NCBI GenBank assembly: GCA_031359995.1
Contig: JANMAT010000072.1
Span: forward strand, 1 to 43,370
DNA from: JANMAT01 sp031359995
GTDB taxonomy: Bacteria > Actinomycetota > Acidimicrobiia > Acidimicrobiales > Ilumatobacteraceae
DNA length: 43,370 bases
Reading direction: 5' to 3'
The position numbers and the translations under genes are program-made. Position 1 is the stretch's first letter. Each line of letters starts with the position of its first letter. Below, one piece after another: positions 23,166 through 31,458 of this stretch. The notes under the pieces are model-generated. The model saw nothing but the letters and a program-made list of their open reading frames with translations, was not told where the DNA came from and made no database searches.

Positions 23166-24620
23166 TCAGGGGGACGGGACAGGAAGGTCGAGGGTGAACC
23201 GTCGACGTGTCCGTGATCCGCCGTCCCTGGCGGTCGTGGGCTCGGGCTCGTCATCGTGACGCTGCCCGTTGCTGCTCTGGGCGTCGGCTTCGCGCCCGTC
23301 GTATTCAAGGCCGTGGCGCCGCATTCCCTCGGCGACGTCTCGGTGCCAGCCGGCGCCGAGCCGCTGGTTGGGGTCGTCGAGGACGTTGACGCGCACGGAC
23401 TCGCCGCTCAGGCGCACCGACACGCGCGTGGCGTCGTCGAGCTCGACGGCGAGCCGGGTGGTCGTGGTGTTGGGTCGGTCCGACCGCAGGGCGGCGTCGA
23501 GCGCCCGGGCGATGGCCTCGGATCGCACGCCGGCAGGTACGGCGGTGAGGCGTGCCTCGGCCGGTGCCGCGGCCGGTCCCGGAGCCCCGGCGACCGGCGA
23601 CGGCGTGCCGTCGTGCTCACTCGAAGACCGCTCGTCCCGCTTGCTGCTGGCGGCGCGCGTGGTCGTGGCCGCGCTGGCGGGCGCCGCGGCTGTGGTCTCG
23701 TCTCCCTGCGGGGGCGACGACTCGCCTCGGGCCCCGTGGTCGGGTCGACCGCCCGCGAGGTTCGGTGCGGTGGCGACCGCGTCGGGGGTGACGGTTGCCG
23801 CGGCGGCCGTGGTCGTCGCCGTCGTACCGGGGGTGGTGCCGGCGGGCGTCGTGCGTCCGTCGCCGCCGCTGCCGCCGGCCACGGCGGCCGGCGACGTGGT
23901 GGGGTCGTCGACCGGCGTGGTGGGTTCGGGGGCGGCCGACGCCGTGGCGACGGCGGTAGGCGCCGACGAGGCGCTCGCCACGGTCGTGCCGGTCGTGCCC
24001 GCGGTGGTGGCCGCGGCCTGTTGGTCCCCGGTGGGGGGAAGGATGGTCGCAGGGAGTGCCGGTGCGGAGGGTGGGCCGGTGGTGTCGACGCCCGCGGTGC
24101 CGCCGTCGGCCAGCCCGACGGACGATCCCGACGCGACGGGCGCGCTCGACGGCGAGCCGACGGTGGCGGTGGTGGCCGGGCCCGTCGAGGACATGGTGGC
24201 GGCCACTGGTGCGGCGGCTCGCGCCGCGTTTACCTCGGCGCGATGGGTCGAGACACCCGCCGTGTCGGCGCTGTCGCTCGGTTCGGGGGGCGCGGTCGAA
24301 TCGATCCGCCCGACCCGTTCGGCCCGTTCGGCCCGTTCGGGGCGTTCGGGGCGTTCGGGGCGTTCGGACCGTTCGGGCCTCGTCCGGTCGATCCGCTCGG
24401 GACGATCGGCGCGTGCGGTCCGCTCGGGCCGGGTCGCACGATCGGCGCGGGCCACATGATCGGCGCTGCGGTGCCGGGCCGTGCGGGCGAGGGTGTCCTC
24501 GCGGTGGCGCGCCTCGAGCAGCCGCGTGAACGATGGATCGCCGCTGTTGGTCATCCCCGACCGTGACCGGTCGTCGACCGTGCCGGTCGTGGGCGGACCG
24601 AGGGGAAGGATCTCGGGCAT
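23166..24620 (-). CDS. fliK: Flagellar hook-length control protein FliK
   Basis: A 484-residue FliK-type protein. Most of it is low complexity: an Arg/Glu/Pro-rich segment (residues ~40-105, ERPERPERPERAERAERV type) encoded by 9-bp tandem repeats, then a long Ala/Thr/Ser/Pro/Gly region that fits a ruler of disordered sequence. The C-terminal domain (residues ~385-455) has the family form LAVELDDATRVSVRLSGESV, then RVNVLDDP and GWHRDVAEGMRRHGLEYDG. FliK measures the hook and triggers the FlhB switch. The ATG at 24620 shares one base with the stop of the transglycosylase gene (TGATG). It lies before flgD, as usual. Confidence 0.88.
   Translation of the reverse strand: MPEILPLGPPTTGTVDDRSRSGMTNSGDPSFTRLLEARHREDTLARTARHRSADHVARADRATRPERTARADRPERIDRTRPERSERPERPERPERAERAERVGRIDSTAPPEPSDSADTAGVSTHRAEVNAARAAAPVAATMSSTGPATTATVGSPSSAPVASGSSVGLADGGTAGVDTTGPPSAPALPATILPPTGDQQAAATTAGTTGTTVASASSAPTAVATASAAPEPTTPVDDPTTSPAAVAGGSGGDGRTTPAGTTPGTTATTTAAAATVTPDAVATAPNLAGGRPDHGARGESSPPQGDETTAAAPASAATTTRAASSKRDERSSSEHDGTPSPVAGAPGPAAAPAEARLTAVPAGVRSEAIARALDAALRSDRPNTTTTRLAVELDDATRVSVRLSGESVRVNVLDDPNQRLGAGWHRDVAEGMRRHGLEYDGREADAQSSNGQRHDDEPEPTTARDGGSRTRRRFTLDLPVPSP
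23281..23310 (-). promoter_or_regulatory. Relaxed flagellar-type promoter inside fliK, before flgD-flgE
   Basis: On the minus strand CCTTGAA (complement of 23304-23310), 15 bases, then GCCGACGC (complement of 23281-23288). It differs from the strong copies by one base in the -10 and one base of spacing. It lies in the end of fliK (residues GLEYDGREAD), ~130 nt upstream of flgD. It could boost hook gene expression or be a coding coincidence. Confidence 0.35.
24315..24377 (-). repeat. Seven 9-bp tandem repeats within fliK
   Basis: The plus strand shows seven units of the type (c/g)CGTTCGG(g/c/a) at 24315-24377, encoding (E-R-P/A) repeats on the minus strand. The unit is a multiple of three, so copy-number change would lengthen or shorten the FliK ruler without a frameshift. 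Related, more decayed units extend toward 24440. Confidence 0.85.
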
Positions 24621-25303
24621 CAGAACAACTCCCGTGCGGTGATGGTCCGGTACTTGGCGGCCACGGCCTCGGCGTAGCCGGCACCGGGGGTGCGGCCCTC
24701 GGCCAGCCCTCGCCGCAGGCCGTTGGGGCCGACGTTGTACGCGGCGAGGGCGTGGTCCACGCGTCCGAACTCGGTGATGAGGCCGGCCAGCATGCGGGCC
24801 GAACCGTCGAGGTTCTGCAAGGGGTCCTTCGGGTCGACGCCGAGGCTCTTGGCCGTGCTCGGCATCAGCTGGCCGAGCCCGACGGCACCCACGGGCGACA
24901 CGGCGTCGGGCTGGAACGAGCTCTCGGTCCACACGAGCGAGGTCAGCAGGTCGGGGTCGACGCCGTGACGCGTGGCGGCGTCCCTGATCGCGCTCAACCA
25001 CGGCTGGGCCGCCGGCGGCAGCGCGCTCTTCGTGCCGACCGCCGTGGACACCGCAGCCGTCACCGATCGCTGGGCGGCGATGTTGGTGACGCTCGTGCCC
25101 TCCACCGTGCTGGGGGTGGGCGACACGCTGGCGCTGTCGCCGATCTCGGCGGCGGTGCCGGGAGTCGCCGCCTGCTGCTCGGCGGCGGCCTTGGCCGCGG
25201 CGGCCCTGGCCGCGTAAGCATTGGTGAACGCCGCCACCGCGGCCGGCGGTTGCTGGACCTCGGCGATGCGGCTGAGGACGGCCTGCAGGCCAGAGGGCAT
25301 CAT
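24620..25303 (-). CDS. Lytic transglycosylase (SLT domain), probable rod/cell-wall remodelling enzyme
   Basis: A 227-residue protein with a C-terminal SLT domain (residues ~98-222). The catalytic Glu is residue 127 in LVWTESSFQPDAVSPVGA. VGLGQLMPSTAKSLG and LAGLITEFGRVDHALAAYNV follow, the normal ES, GLGQ and AYN motifs. The first ~95 residues are Ala/Thr-rich and helical, without a clear signal peptide, which fits export through the flagellar system. It cleaves peptidoglycan glycan strands, presumably to let the rod through, the role of FlgJ in proteobacteria. It is coupled to fliJ (ATGA) and fliK (TGATG). Confidence 0.88.
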   Translation of the reverse strand: MMPSGLQAVLSRIAEVQQPPAAVAAFTNAYAARAAAAKAAAEQQAATPGTAAEIGDSASVSPTPSTVEGTSVTNIAAQRSVTAAVSTAVGTKSALPPAAQPWLSAIRDAATRHGVDPDLLTSLVWTESSFQPDAVSPVGAVGLGQLMPSTAKSLGVDPKDPLQNLDGSARMLAGLITEFGRVDHALAAYNVGPNGLRRGLAEGRTPGAGYAEAVAAKYRTITARELF

Positions 25304-25725
25304 GTCGGTCTCCCGTGTCGGGCCGAGACGGATTCGTCGAGGGTGCGTTGGGCGGTGCGCTGCTCTTCCAACTCGGTGGCCGCGTCGCGGCGGTCGGCCA
25401 GGCGTTCAGCCATCATCCGGGCGGCCCGGGCGGCGCCGGCCTGTACCCGAGCCTGCTGCAGCGTCTGCTCGGCGCGTGCGGCGACGTCGGAGGCGGTGCT
25501 GGCGGCGGTCATGAGCGCGGCGGCCGACCCGGCCGACGCGGCCAGTGCGGCACCGTTGAGCGCACCGCCGTGACCGGCGATCGGATGGATCTTGGTGCGG
25601 GCGTGGGCCTCCTGGGCGCGGTGCGCCGCGGCGATCGCCTGACCTTCGGCGAGGGCGACCACGCCGGCGGCCTGGTCCTCGGCGATCTGGCGCACACGCA
25701 CCACGACACGCGCCCGGCTCTTCAT
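25300..25725 (-). CDS. fliJ: FliJ-like export ATPase stalk protein
   Basis: A 141-residue, Ala/Arg/Glu-rich, nearly all-helical protein in the fliJ position. Two long antiparallel coiled-coil helices are apparent (RARVVVRVRQIAEDQAAGVV and ARAAEQTLQ...MMAERLADRRDAATELEEQ regions), as in FliJ. FliJ fits in the FliI hexamer and contacts FlhA. The family is poorly conserved, so the name leans on position and shape. The ATG at 25725 overlaps the fliI stop (ATGA); the longer reading frame upstream is inside fliI. Confidence 0.75.
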   Translation of the reverse strand: MKSRARVVVRVRQIAEDQAAGVVALAEGQAIAAAHRAQEAHARTKIHPIAGHGGALNGAALAASAGSAAALMTAASTASDVAARAEQTLQQARVQAGAARAARMMAERLADRRDAATELEEQRTAQRTLDESVSARHGRPT

Positions 25726-27011
25726 CGGACGGCTCCGGTCATGTCGGGCACCGAGGCCATGATCTGGGCCATGGTGCGGAACGTGTCCGTGATCGGAGCG
25801 ACCTCGTCGGTGCGTTGGCGGCACATCTCGATGAGGGCCGGGGCCAGCGCCAGGCCGCGGTCGGCCTCGGGGTTCGTGCCGGCCACGTAGGCGCCGACCT
25901 CGACGAGGTCGCGCACCGACTCGGCCGCGGCCAGCGCCGCCCGCGCTCGCTGGGCCAGGTCGACGGCGACCGGCTCGAGCACCTTGGTCGCCAGCCGGGA
26001 GATGCTGGCGAGCGGATCGACGGCCGGGTAGCGGCCGGCGAGGGCCAGGCGCCGGTCGAGCACGATGTGCCCGTCGAGGATGCCTCGCACGGTGTCGGCG
26101 ATCGGATCGTTGTGGTCGTCGCCATCGACGAGCACCGTGTAGATCGCCGTGATCGTGCCGAGCGGCCGGGGTCCGGTGCGCTCCAGCAGCTTGGGCAGTG
26201 CGGCGAACACCGACGGCGTGAAGCCTCGCGCCGCCGGGGGTTCGCCGGCGGCGAGGCCGATCTCGCGCTGGGCCAGGGCGAACCGGGTGAGCGAGTCGCA
26301 CAGGAACAGCACGTCGGCTCCCTGGTCGGCCAGGTGCTCGGCCACCGCGGTGGCGTAGCGGGCCGCCCGCACCCGAACGAGGGCGGGCTGGTCGCTGGTG
26401 GCCACGACGACGGCCGAGCGGGCCAGTGCGGCCGGACCGAGATCGTCCTCGAGGAACTCGCGGACCTCACGACCTCGTTCGCCGACGAGGCAGATGACGA
26501 CGGCGTCGGCCTCGGCGCCTCGGGCCATCATGCCGAGCAGCGTCGACTTGCCCACACCCGAGCCGGCGAAGAGACCGACGCGCTGACCGCGCCCCAGCGT
26601 CGTCAACGCGTCGAGCACGCGCACGCCCACGGGCATGGGCTCGGTGATGCGGCGGCGACTGAGCGCATCGGGGGGCGGGTTGTCGAGGCCTCCGCGCCGG
26701 CCGACGATGCGGCCCTTGCCGTCGATCGGGCGACCGAGGGCGTCGACGATCCGGCCGAGCAGAGGCGAGCCGATCGGTTGGCCGGCGGTGCCGGTCGGTT
26801 GCACCGCGGCGCCACGCGACAGCCCCTCGACGGAGCCGAGCACCGCGACGCGCAGGCCGGTCTCGCCGATGGCGACGACCTCGGCGGGCAGGATCCCGTT
26901 CGGCGTCTCGATGTTCACCGCGGCACCCACGGGCAGGCGAAGGCCCCGCACCTCCACCTCGCTGCCGACGACGCGGCTCACCCGGCCCTGGACGGGCGGC
27001 ATGATCTTCAC
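25722..27011 (-). CDS. fliI: Flagellum-specific ATPase FliI
   Basis: A 429-residue F1-beta-like ATPase. The Walker A motif AGSGVGKS lies at residues 149-156 and Walker B VLFLCD at 234-239, followed by SLTRFALAQREIGLAAGEPP. RGFTPSVFAALPKLLERTG and ASISRLATKVLEP are typical of the FliI/YscN type. It energises and unloads export substrates. The start is taken as the GTG at 27011 because it overlaps the fliH stop (GTGA). An ATG three codons later (27002) is an alternative; the longer frame upstream belongs to fliH. Confidence 0.97.
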   Translation of the reverse strand: MKIMPPVQGRVSRVVGSEVEVRGLRLPVGAAVNIETPNGILPAEVVAIGETGLRVAVLGSVEGLSRGAAVQPTGTAGQPIGSPLLGRIVDALGRPIDGKGRIVGRRGGLDNPPPDALSRRRITEPMPVGVRVLDALTTLGRGQRVGLFAGSGVGKSTLLGMMARGAEADAVVICLVGERGREVREFLEDDLGPAALARSAVVVATSDQPALVRVRAARYATAVAEHLADQGADVLFLCDSLTRFALAQREIGLAAGEPPAARGFTPSVFAALPKLLERTGPRPLGTITAIYTVLVDGDDHNDPIADTVRGILDGHIVLDRRLALAGRYPAVDPLASISRLATKVLEPVAVDLAQRARAALAAAESVRDLVEVGAYVAGTNPEADRGLALAPALIEMCRQRTDEVAPITDTFRTMAQIMASVPDMTGAVR

Positions 27012-27640
27012 GGCCGCGCTCCGGGCTCGGTGCCGTCGGCGAAGCTCTCGTCCTGATCGGCGTCGCGCATCTCGGTGAGCGTGGTGCGGGCGGCGTCGAG
27101 CAGGCGGGGCCACGTGAGCTCGGCGAAGACCCACGGACCCTCGATCACCAGCTCGCCCGGCGCGAGGCGGGCATCGGCCCGCCGCTGCACCGGATGGCCT
27201 CCGGCGCGCATCTCGAGCACGGGCTCCAGGAGCTCCATGGTGCTCGGGTGCACGAGCACCGTGAGGGGCCCGTCCTCGATGAGCTCGAGCGCGGCCTGCA
27301 GGCGTTCGAGCACACCCTTGGTCGCGGTGTCCGGCAGGTGGCCGAGCACCCCTTCCACGAGGGCCTGGGCCAGGTCGACCAGACTCGTGCCGAGCTCGGC
27401 CCGGGTCTGGGCGCACGTCGCCGCGTAGCCGATGACGGCACGGTCGACGGCGGCGGCCATCTGGGCGGCGAACTCGGCGACCTCGGCCCGACCGGCGGCG
27501 CGGCCTTCGTGCCAGCCGGCGAGGTGCCCGTCCTGCCACGACGAGTCGAGTGCGGCGGCGGCGTCGACGCCCATCTCGGTGGGCCCGCGCAGGCGCACGG
27601 GCGCGATGTCGAACAGGGGAGCGCGCAGGACCTCAGCCAC
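27008..27640 (-). CDS. fliH: Flagellar assembly protein FliH
   Basis: A 210-residue FliH. After an N-terminal segment, GHLAGWHEGRAAGRAEVAEF (residues ~38-57) shows the Gly-spaced helix typical of FliH. The V-ATPase subunit E-like C-terminal half follows (LVDLAQALVEGVLG, then PLTVLVHPSTMELLEPVLEM and LAPGELVIEGPW). FliH holds FliI and ties it to FliN at the C ring. It starts at ATG 27640, 8 nt after fliG, and overlaps fliI. Confidence 0.9.
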   Translation of the reverse strand: MAEVLRAPLFDIAPVRLRGPTEMGVDAAAALDSSWQDGHLAGWHEGRAAGRAEVAEFAAQMAAAVDRAVIGYAATCAQTRAELGTSLVDLAQALVEGVLGHLPDTATKGVLERLQAALELIEDGPLTVLVHPSTMELLEPVLEMRAGGHPVQRRADARLAPGELVIEGPWVFAELTWPRLLDAARTTLTEMRDADQDESFADGTEPGARP

Positions 27641-27648
27641 GACGCACC

Positions 27649-28707
27649 TCAGATGAAGTCACTGCCGCCCGCTTCCCCGCGCACGAGCACGATCTGGCCG
27701 GCTTCCTCGAGGCGTCTGGCCACCCGCACGACCTCCTGCTGGGCCTGCTCGACCTCGGTGCGGCGCACCTGGCCGATGCCGTCGGCCAGCTCGGCGATGG
27801 CCTCGGCGGCACGCTGGGAGAGGTTCTTCTCGATCTTCTCCTTCATGCCGCCCGGCGCGTCGCGCAGGGCGAGGGCGATGGTGCGGGCCTCGGCGGCCCG
27901 CAGGATCTCCTGCATCGAGCGGTCGTCCATGTGCACGAGGTCCTCGAACACGAACATGAGGTCGCGCACCTCGGCGGCGAGCGCCGGGTTGATGCGCTCG
28001 AGCGCTTCGATCACGCCCTTCTCCGTCTCGCGGGCGACGTTGTTCAGCATGGCGGCGAGCGGCTTGACGCCACCGAGCGTCTTGACGGTCTCGGTGGGGC
28101 CACCCCAACCCACGCGACGGGCGAGCACCTGCTCGACCTCGTGCACCACCTCGGGATCCGCACTCTCCAGCGTGGCGAAGCGGGCGGCGACGTCGGCCCG
28201 GGTGACGGAGTCCAGGCCCTCCATGACGCGGGCGGCCAGCGTGAGCGGTAGATGCGACAGCACGAGAGCGATCACCTGGGGGTGCTCGCTCGACAGGTAC
28301 TGGATGACCTGATCGGGACGGTGCGACCGCAGGAACTGGAACGGTGCCTGTGCCGACGCGGCCATGATCGTCTCCAGGATGGCGTCGGCTTCGGAGCCGT
28401 GGGACTTGCGCAGCAGATCTCGGGCCCGGTCGAAGCCGCCGTTGACGGCGAACGATTGGGCGTGGGCCTCGTCCCGCAGTCGGCTCATGAGCGTCTTGGC
28501 CTCATCGGACGGCACGTTCTGCAGGTCCTTGATCTCCCGGATGATCGCCATGACCTCTTGGGGCGAGAAGTGTCCGAGAACGCGCGCCCCCGCCTCGGTG
28601 CCGAGGGACGCGATGACGACCGCGACCTTGCGCGCACCGACGAGCGATGGATCGAGGCCCCTGGCCAGCGCGCTGGCGCCGGCGGCCTTGTCCATGAGGT
28701 CGGTCAT
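27649..28707 (-). CDS. fliG: Flagellar motor switch protein FliG
   Basis: A 352-residue FliG. Features in order: GARKVAVVIASLGTEAGARV and the N-domain; the EHPQVIALVLSHLPLTLAAR armadillo motif (residues ~125-145); RRVGWGGPTETVKTLGGVKP; and the C-terminal torque helix region FEDLVHMDDRSMQEILRAAE with charged residues that face MotA. The SQRAAEAIAELADGIGQVRR segment is also typical. FliG connects the MS ring to the C ring and generates torque. AAGGA lies 7 nt before the ATG. Confidence 0.97.
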   Translation of the reverse strand: MTDLMDKAAGASALARGLDPSLVGARKVAVVIASLGTEAGARVLGHFSPQEVMAIIREIKDLQNVPSDEAKTLMSRLRDEAHAQSFAVNGGFDRARDLLRKSHGSEADAILETIMAASAQAPFQFLRSHRPDQVIQYLSSEHPQVIALVLSHLPLTLAARVMEGLDSVTRADVAARFATLESADPEVVHEVEQVLARRVGWGGPTETVKTLGGVKPLAAMLNNVARETEKGVIEALERINPALAAEVRDLMFVFEDLVHMDDRSMQEILRAAEARTIALALRDAPGGMKEKIEKNLSQRAAEAIAELADGIGQVRRTEVEQAQQEVVRVARRLEEAGQIVLVRGEAGGSDFI

Positions 28708-28819
28708 CGGGAGGTCCTTCGAGGTGAGATGTCGGGCGAGCGGGTGCTGCGGGTGGTGCGGGTGGTGCGGTTGCTACGGATGACCGTGGGTGCTGCGGTG
28801 GGCGAGAGGCCCGGGCTCG
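28708..28819. repeat. fliF-fliG spacer with decaying 9-bp tandem repeat
   Basis: Within this 112-nt spacer, four 9-bp units at 28742-28777 read GGGTGCTGC, GGGTGGTGC, GGGTGGTGC, GGTTGCTAC (minus: CCGCACCAC type). It is the largest gap inside the flgB-flgE unit; no promoter of the flagellar type is seen. Confidence 0.7.
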
Positions 28820-30388
28820 TCAGCCCTTCGTGAGCCAGGAGGACAGCAGGGCGGCGAGCGACTCGGGTGTCTCGTTGGCCATGCGGTCGAGGTCGGCCCG
28901 GATCGACGCCGTCTCGGCCTTGTGCTGCTCGGCGTTGGCCTTGGCGTCGGGCGTCCAGTTCATGGCGGGCAGGCTCTCCAGGACGGTCTGCTCATCGTCG
29001 TCCTTCGTCGCCCCCTTGCCGACCTTCTTGCTCTTCTTGCTCTTCTTGCGCTTCATCAGCAGGACGACCATGAAGAGGAAGATGCCGCCACCGACGCCGG
29101 CCAGCACCGGGATGGGCAGGCCGCTCGTGACCGGCGTGACGGTGGGCGCCACGGTGGTCGTGGTGGGCACGGCACCGGCCGACACCGTCGCCACCTTGAT
29201 CGTGTCGCCGCGGGCGGCGTCGAGCCCGGCGGCCGCGCCGATCAGGCTCGACACGTCGGCCGACAGGGTGGTCGGGTCGACGGCGCTGTTCTCGTCGAAG
29301 GGCACCACCACGGCGACCGAGAGCCGCTTGACCGAACCGGGCGTCTGCACGGTCTTGATGACGGTCTTGCCGCCCTCGTAGGTGGTGGTCTTCTCGTCCT
29401 TGTTGTACGTGCCGTTGCCGTTGGCACCGCCGGGTAGCGGCCCCCCGTCGACACCCACGGTGCCACCGGTCGGTGAGCCGGTACCGGTCCAGGTCTCGTT
29501 GAGCGTGTGCTCGGCCGCCGGCACCTGCTTGGTCGGGTCGACGGTCTCGTTCTCGACCTGCGTCTCGTCGAAGTTCAGCTCGGCCCGCACGACCACCGAG
29601 GCGTCGGGGCGCAGCGTGAGCTGGCGGGCCAGGGCGGTGAGGCGGTCGGACTGGGCGGTCTCGAACTCCTGTGTGGCCTTCATGGCCTTGCTGGTGGTGA
29701 GCGTGCCGCCGGCGCCGGGGTTGTCGCCCGGCGTGTGCAACAGCGTGCCATCGGTGGAGGCGACGGTGATGTTGTTCACCGTGAGGCCTTGAACCGACGA
29801 CGCCACCAGGTTGGCGACCGTCTCGACCTCGTCGGCCGACAGCGGGCGCTTCAGCGCCAGCACGACCGACGCCGTGGACGGCACCGCGTTCTGGCTGGCG
29901 GCGCCGGCGTAGATCGGCTGCTCGGGGAGCGTCAGGTGCACCTGGGCGGTGTCGATGGCGTCCATCGCCATGAGCGTCTTGGCCAGCTCGCCCTCGAGCG
30001 CCCGCTGGAAGTCGATCTTCTGGCGGGCGTCGCTGGTGGCCAGGCCCTGGTTGTCGAGGAGGCTCCAGCCGGCCGGCATGGTGCGGTCACCGATGCCCTG
30101 GGCCGCCATCTCGATGCGGGCGGCCACGAGCTGGTCGGCGGGCACCAGGATGCGGGTGCCGTTGCCCTCCATCTTGTGGGCGATGCCCTTGGCATCGAGC
30201 TTGGCCAGCACCGACGACGCCTGGGCATCGTCGACGTTGGCGTACAGGACGCTGTAGGTCGGCGTCGTGACGCGGGTGTAGGCCATCGAGCCGCCGATCA
30301 CGACGGCAACCGCCATCGTGACCAGCAGGACGCGCTTGCCGACCGGCACCTTCTTCCAGAAGGCGAGGAGCTGTTGGGGGAACTTCAT
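28820..30388 (-). CDS. fliF: Flagellar MS-ring protein FliF
   Basis: A 522-residue FliF. Two membrane helices flank a periplasmic-side region: residues ~19-38 (VLLVTMAVAVVIGGSMAYTR) and ~426-447 (VLAGVGGGIFLFMVVLLMKR). The ring-building motifs include YSVLYANVDDAQASSVLAKL, GWSLLDNQGLATSDARQKID, FQRALEGELAKTLMAMDAID and VHLTLPEQPIYAG. The C-terminal cytoplasmic tail (ETPESLAALLSSWLTKG) binds FliG. A highly basic KRKKSKKSKK cluster follows the second helix. The gene starts at ATG 30388, 4 nt after fliE. Confidence 0.97.
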   Translation of the reverse strand: MKFPQQLLAFWKKVPVGKRVLLVTMAVAVVIGGSMAYTRVTTPTYSVLYANVDDAQASSVLAKLDAKGIAHKMEGNGTRILVPADQLVAARIEMAAQGIGDRTMPAGWSLLDNQGLATSDARQKIDFQRALEGELAKTLMAMDAIDTAQVHLTLPEQPIYAGAASQNAVPSTASVVLALKRPLSADEVETVANLVASSVQGLTVNNITVASTDGTLLHTPGDNPGAGGTLTTSKAMKATQEFETAQSDRLTALARQLTLRPDASVVVRAELNFDETQVENETVDPTKQVPAAEHTLNETWTGTGSPTGGTVGVDGGPLPGGANGNGTYNKDEKTTTYEGGKTVIKTVQTPGSVKRLSVAVVVPFDENSAVDPTTLSADVSSLIGAAAGLDAARGDTIKVATVSAGAVPTTTTVAPTVTPVTSGLPIPVLAGVGGGIFLFMVVLLMKRKKSKKSKKVGKGATKDDDEQTVLESLPAMNWTPDAKANAEQHKAETASIRADLDRMANETPESLAALLSSWLTKG

Positions 30389-30392
30389 CGCA

Positions 30393-30680
30393 TCAGACCT
30401 GGATGTTCATGATCTGCTGGTAGGCCTCGAGCGCACGGTTGCGCATCTCGACCATGACCTGCATGCCGAGGGTGGCCTTCGACGTGGCCGCCATCACCTC
30501 GTGGATCTGGACGTTGCCGCCGGCGGCGAACTGGGCGAGGGCCGAGTCTGCTCCCTGCTGCAGGTTGGAGACGTTCTCGATGCCGCGGGCGATCGCATCG
30601 CCGAAGCCGGAAGGGCTCTTGGTGCCACCGGCGGAACCCGCCGCGCTGGCACCGATGCCGGTGATCGGGGTGACTGCCAT
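30393..30680 (-). CDS. fliE: Flagellar hook-basal body protein FliE
   Basis: A 95-residue FliE, the adaptor between MS ring and rod. The C-terminal helix is the family hallmark: ATSKATLGMQVMVEMRNRAL then EAYQQIMNIQV. The ATG at 30680 has GGGAGG at good spacing. An in-frame GTG at 30683, sharing a base with the flgC stop, is too close to the Shine-Dalgarno sequence. It lies between flgC and fliF as usual. Confidence 0.95.
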   Translation of the reverse strand: MAVTPITGIGASAAGSAGGTKSPSGFGDAIARGIENVSNLQQGADSALAQFAAGGNVQIHEVMAATSKATLGMQVMVEMRNRALEAYQQIMNIQV

Positions 30681-30682
30681 CA

Positions 30683-31087
30683 CTACCTCCCGAGGCCCGT
30701 GGCCGATTCGAGGGCCTCACGGGCCTCTTTGTGAACGGTGATGTTCGCCTGGTACATGCGGGAGGCGAGGATGAGGTCCGACATCTGGCCGGCCAGGTCC
30801 ACGACAGGTGCGGCGACGTAGCCGTCCTTGTTGGCCAGCGGGCTGTCGGGCTGGAAGAGCATGGCGGGATCGCCGGCCTGGTTGTACACCTGGCCCACGG
30901 CTACACCTCCGCCTGACGGCGCCGACGGATCGATCGTCTGCGCCACCACCACCCGGGCCCGGAAGGGCTTGTCGAACGTCGACACCGTGTTGATGTTGGC
31001 GAGGTTGTGCGACACCGTCTCCTGCCAGTAGTGGGCGAAGCCCATCCCGGTGAGAGCGATGTCGATCGAGGTGAACGGGCCGCTCAC
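30683..31087 (-). CDS. flgC: Flagellar proximal rod protein FlgC
   Basis: A 134-residue FlgC. FTSIDIALTGMGFAHYWQET and SHNLANINTVSTFDKPFRAR give the N-terminal rod signature in its FlgC form. DGYVAAPVVDLAGQMSDLIL and ASRMYQANITVHKEAREALE are the C-terminal signature. The GTG at 31087 overlaps the flgB stop (GTGA). The long in-frame extension upstream runs antisense-like through flgB and shows no similarity. Confidence 0.95.
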   Translation of the reverse strand: MSGPFTSIDIALTGMGFAHYWQETVSHNLANINTVSTFDKPFRARVVVAQTIDPSAPSGGGVAVGQVYNQAGDPAMLFQPDSPLANKDGYVAAPVVDLAGQMSDLILASRMYQANITVHKEAREALESATGLGR

Positions 31088-31458
31088 TTGTTGCCCGTCG
31101 CGATCTTGTACAGGCCGACCTTGTAGTTGAAGCCCGAGGTCAGCGTCTGGCGGGCCAGCGCGGTCTTGGTCATCTCGGACATCTCGGTCTCGAGGTGCAC
31201 CGTGTTGCCTTGGCTGTCGGGGATGGCCAGACCGGCGGTGACCCGCGGGTCGGCATCGGGAACGGGCTGCCCGCCGCGTATCGCGGCGGACAGGCTGTCC
31301 TCGAACGCGACGCGCTTGGCCTGGTACAGCGGCGTGTTCGTGTTCGCCATGTTGTCGGCGATCGCGTCGGTGCGCATCTGGAGACCCCCCAGCGCGTACT
31401 CGACGGTTCCGAGAAGCGGATCGATCATGACAATGCGGATCCTCTGCTTGGCATCCAT
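31084..31458 (-). CDS. flgB: Flagellar proximal rod protein FlgB
   Basis: A 124-residue FlgB. The family signature is YALGGLQMRTDAIADNMANT followed by NTPLYQAKRVAFEDSL. The C-terminus (LTSGFNYKVGLYKIATGNK) also fits. An internal start at ATG 31428 (MIDPLLG) would give 114 residues and looks like many FlgB N-termini; both starts have modest Shine-Dalgarno matches (GGAGA for 31458, GAGGAT for 31428). It is the first gene of the flgB-flgE unit. Confidence 0.93.
   Translation of the reverse strand: MDAKQRIRIVMIDPLLGTVEYALGGLQMRTDAIADNMANTNTPLYQAKRVAFEDSLSAAIRGGQPVPDADPRVTAGLAIPDSQGNTVHLETEMSEMTKTALARQTLTSGFNYKVGLYKIATGNK

Noticed and set aside
23256..24566. Collagen-like (Gly-Pro-Phe) repeats in a plus-strand open frame
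   Set aside because: They are the complement of the 9-bp repeats in fliK, which has clear family similarity and operon context on the minus strand.
28708..28777. Short repeats that might suggest a CRISPR array
   Set aside because: The units are 9 bp, contiguous and without spacers.
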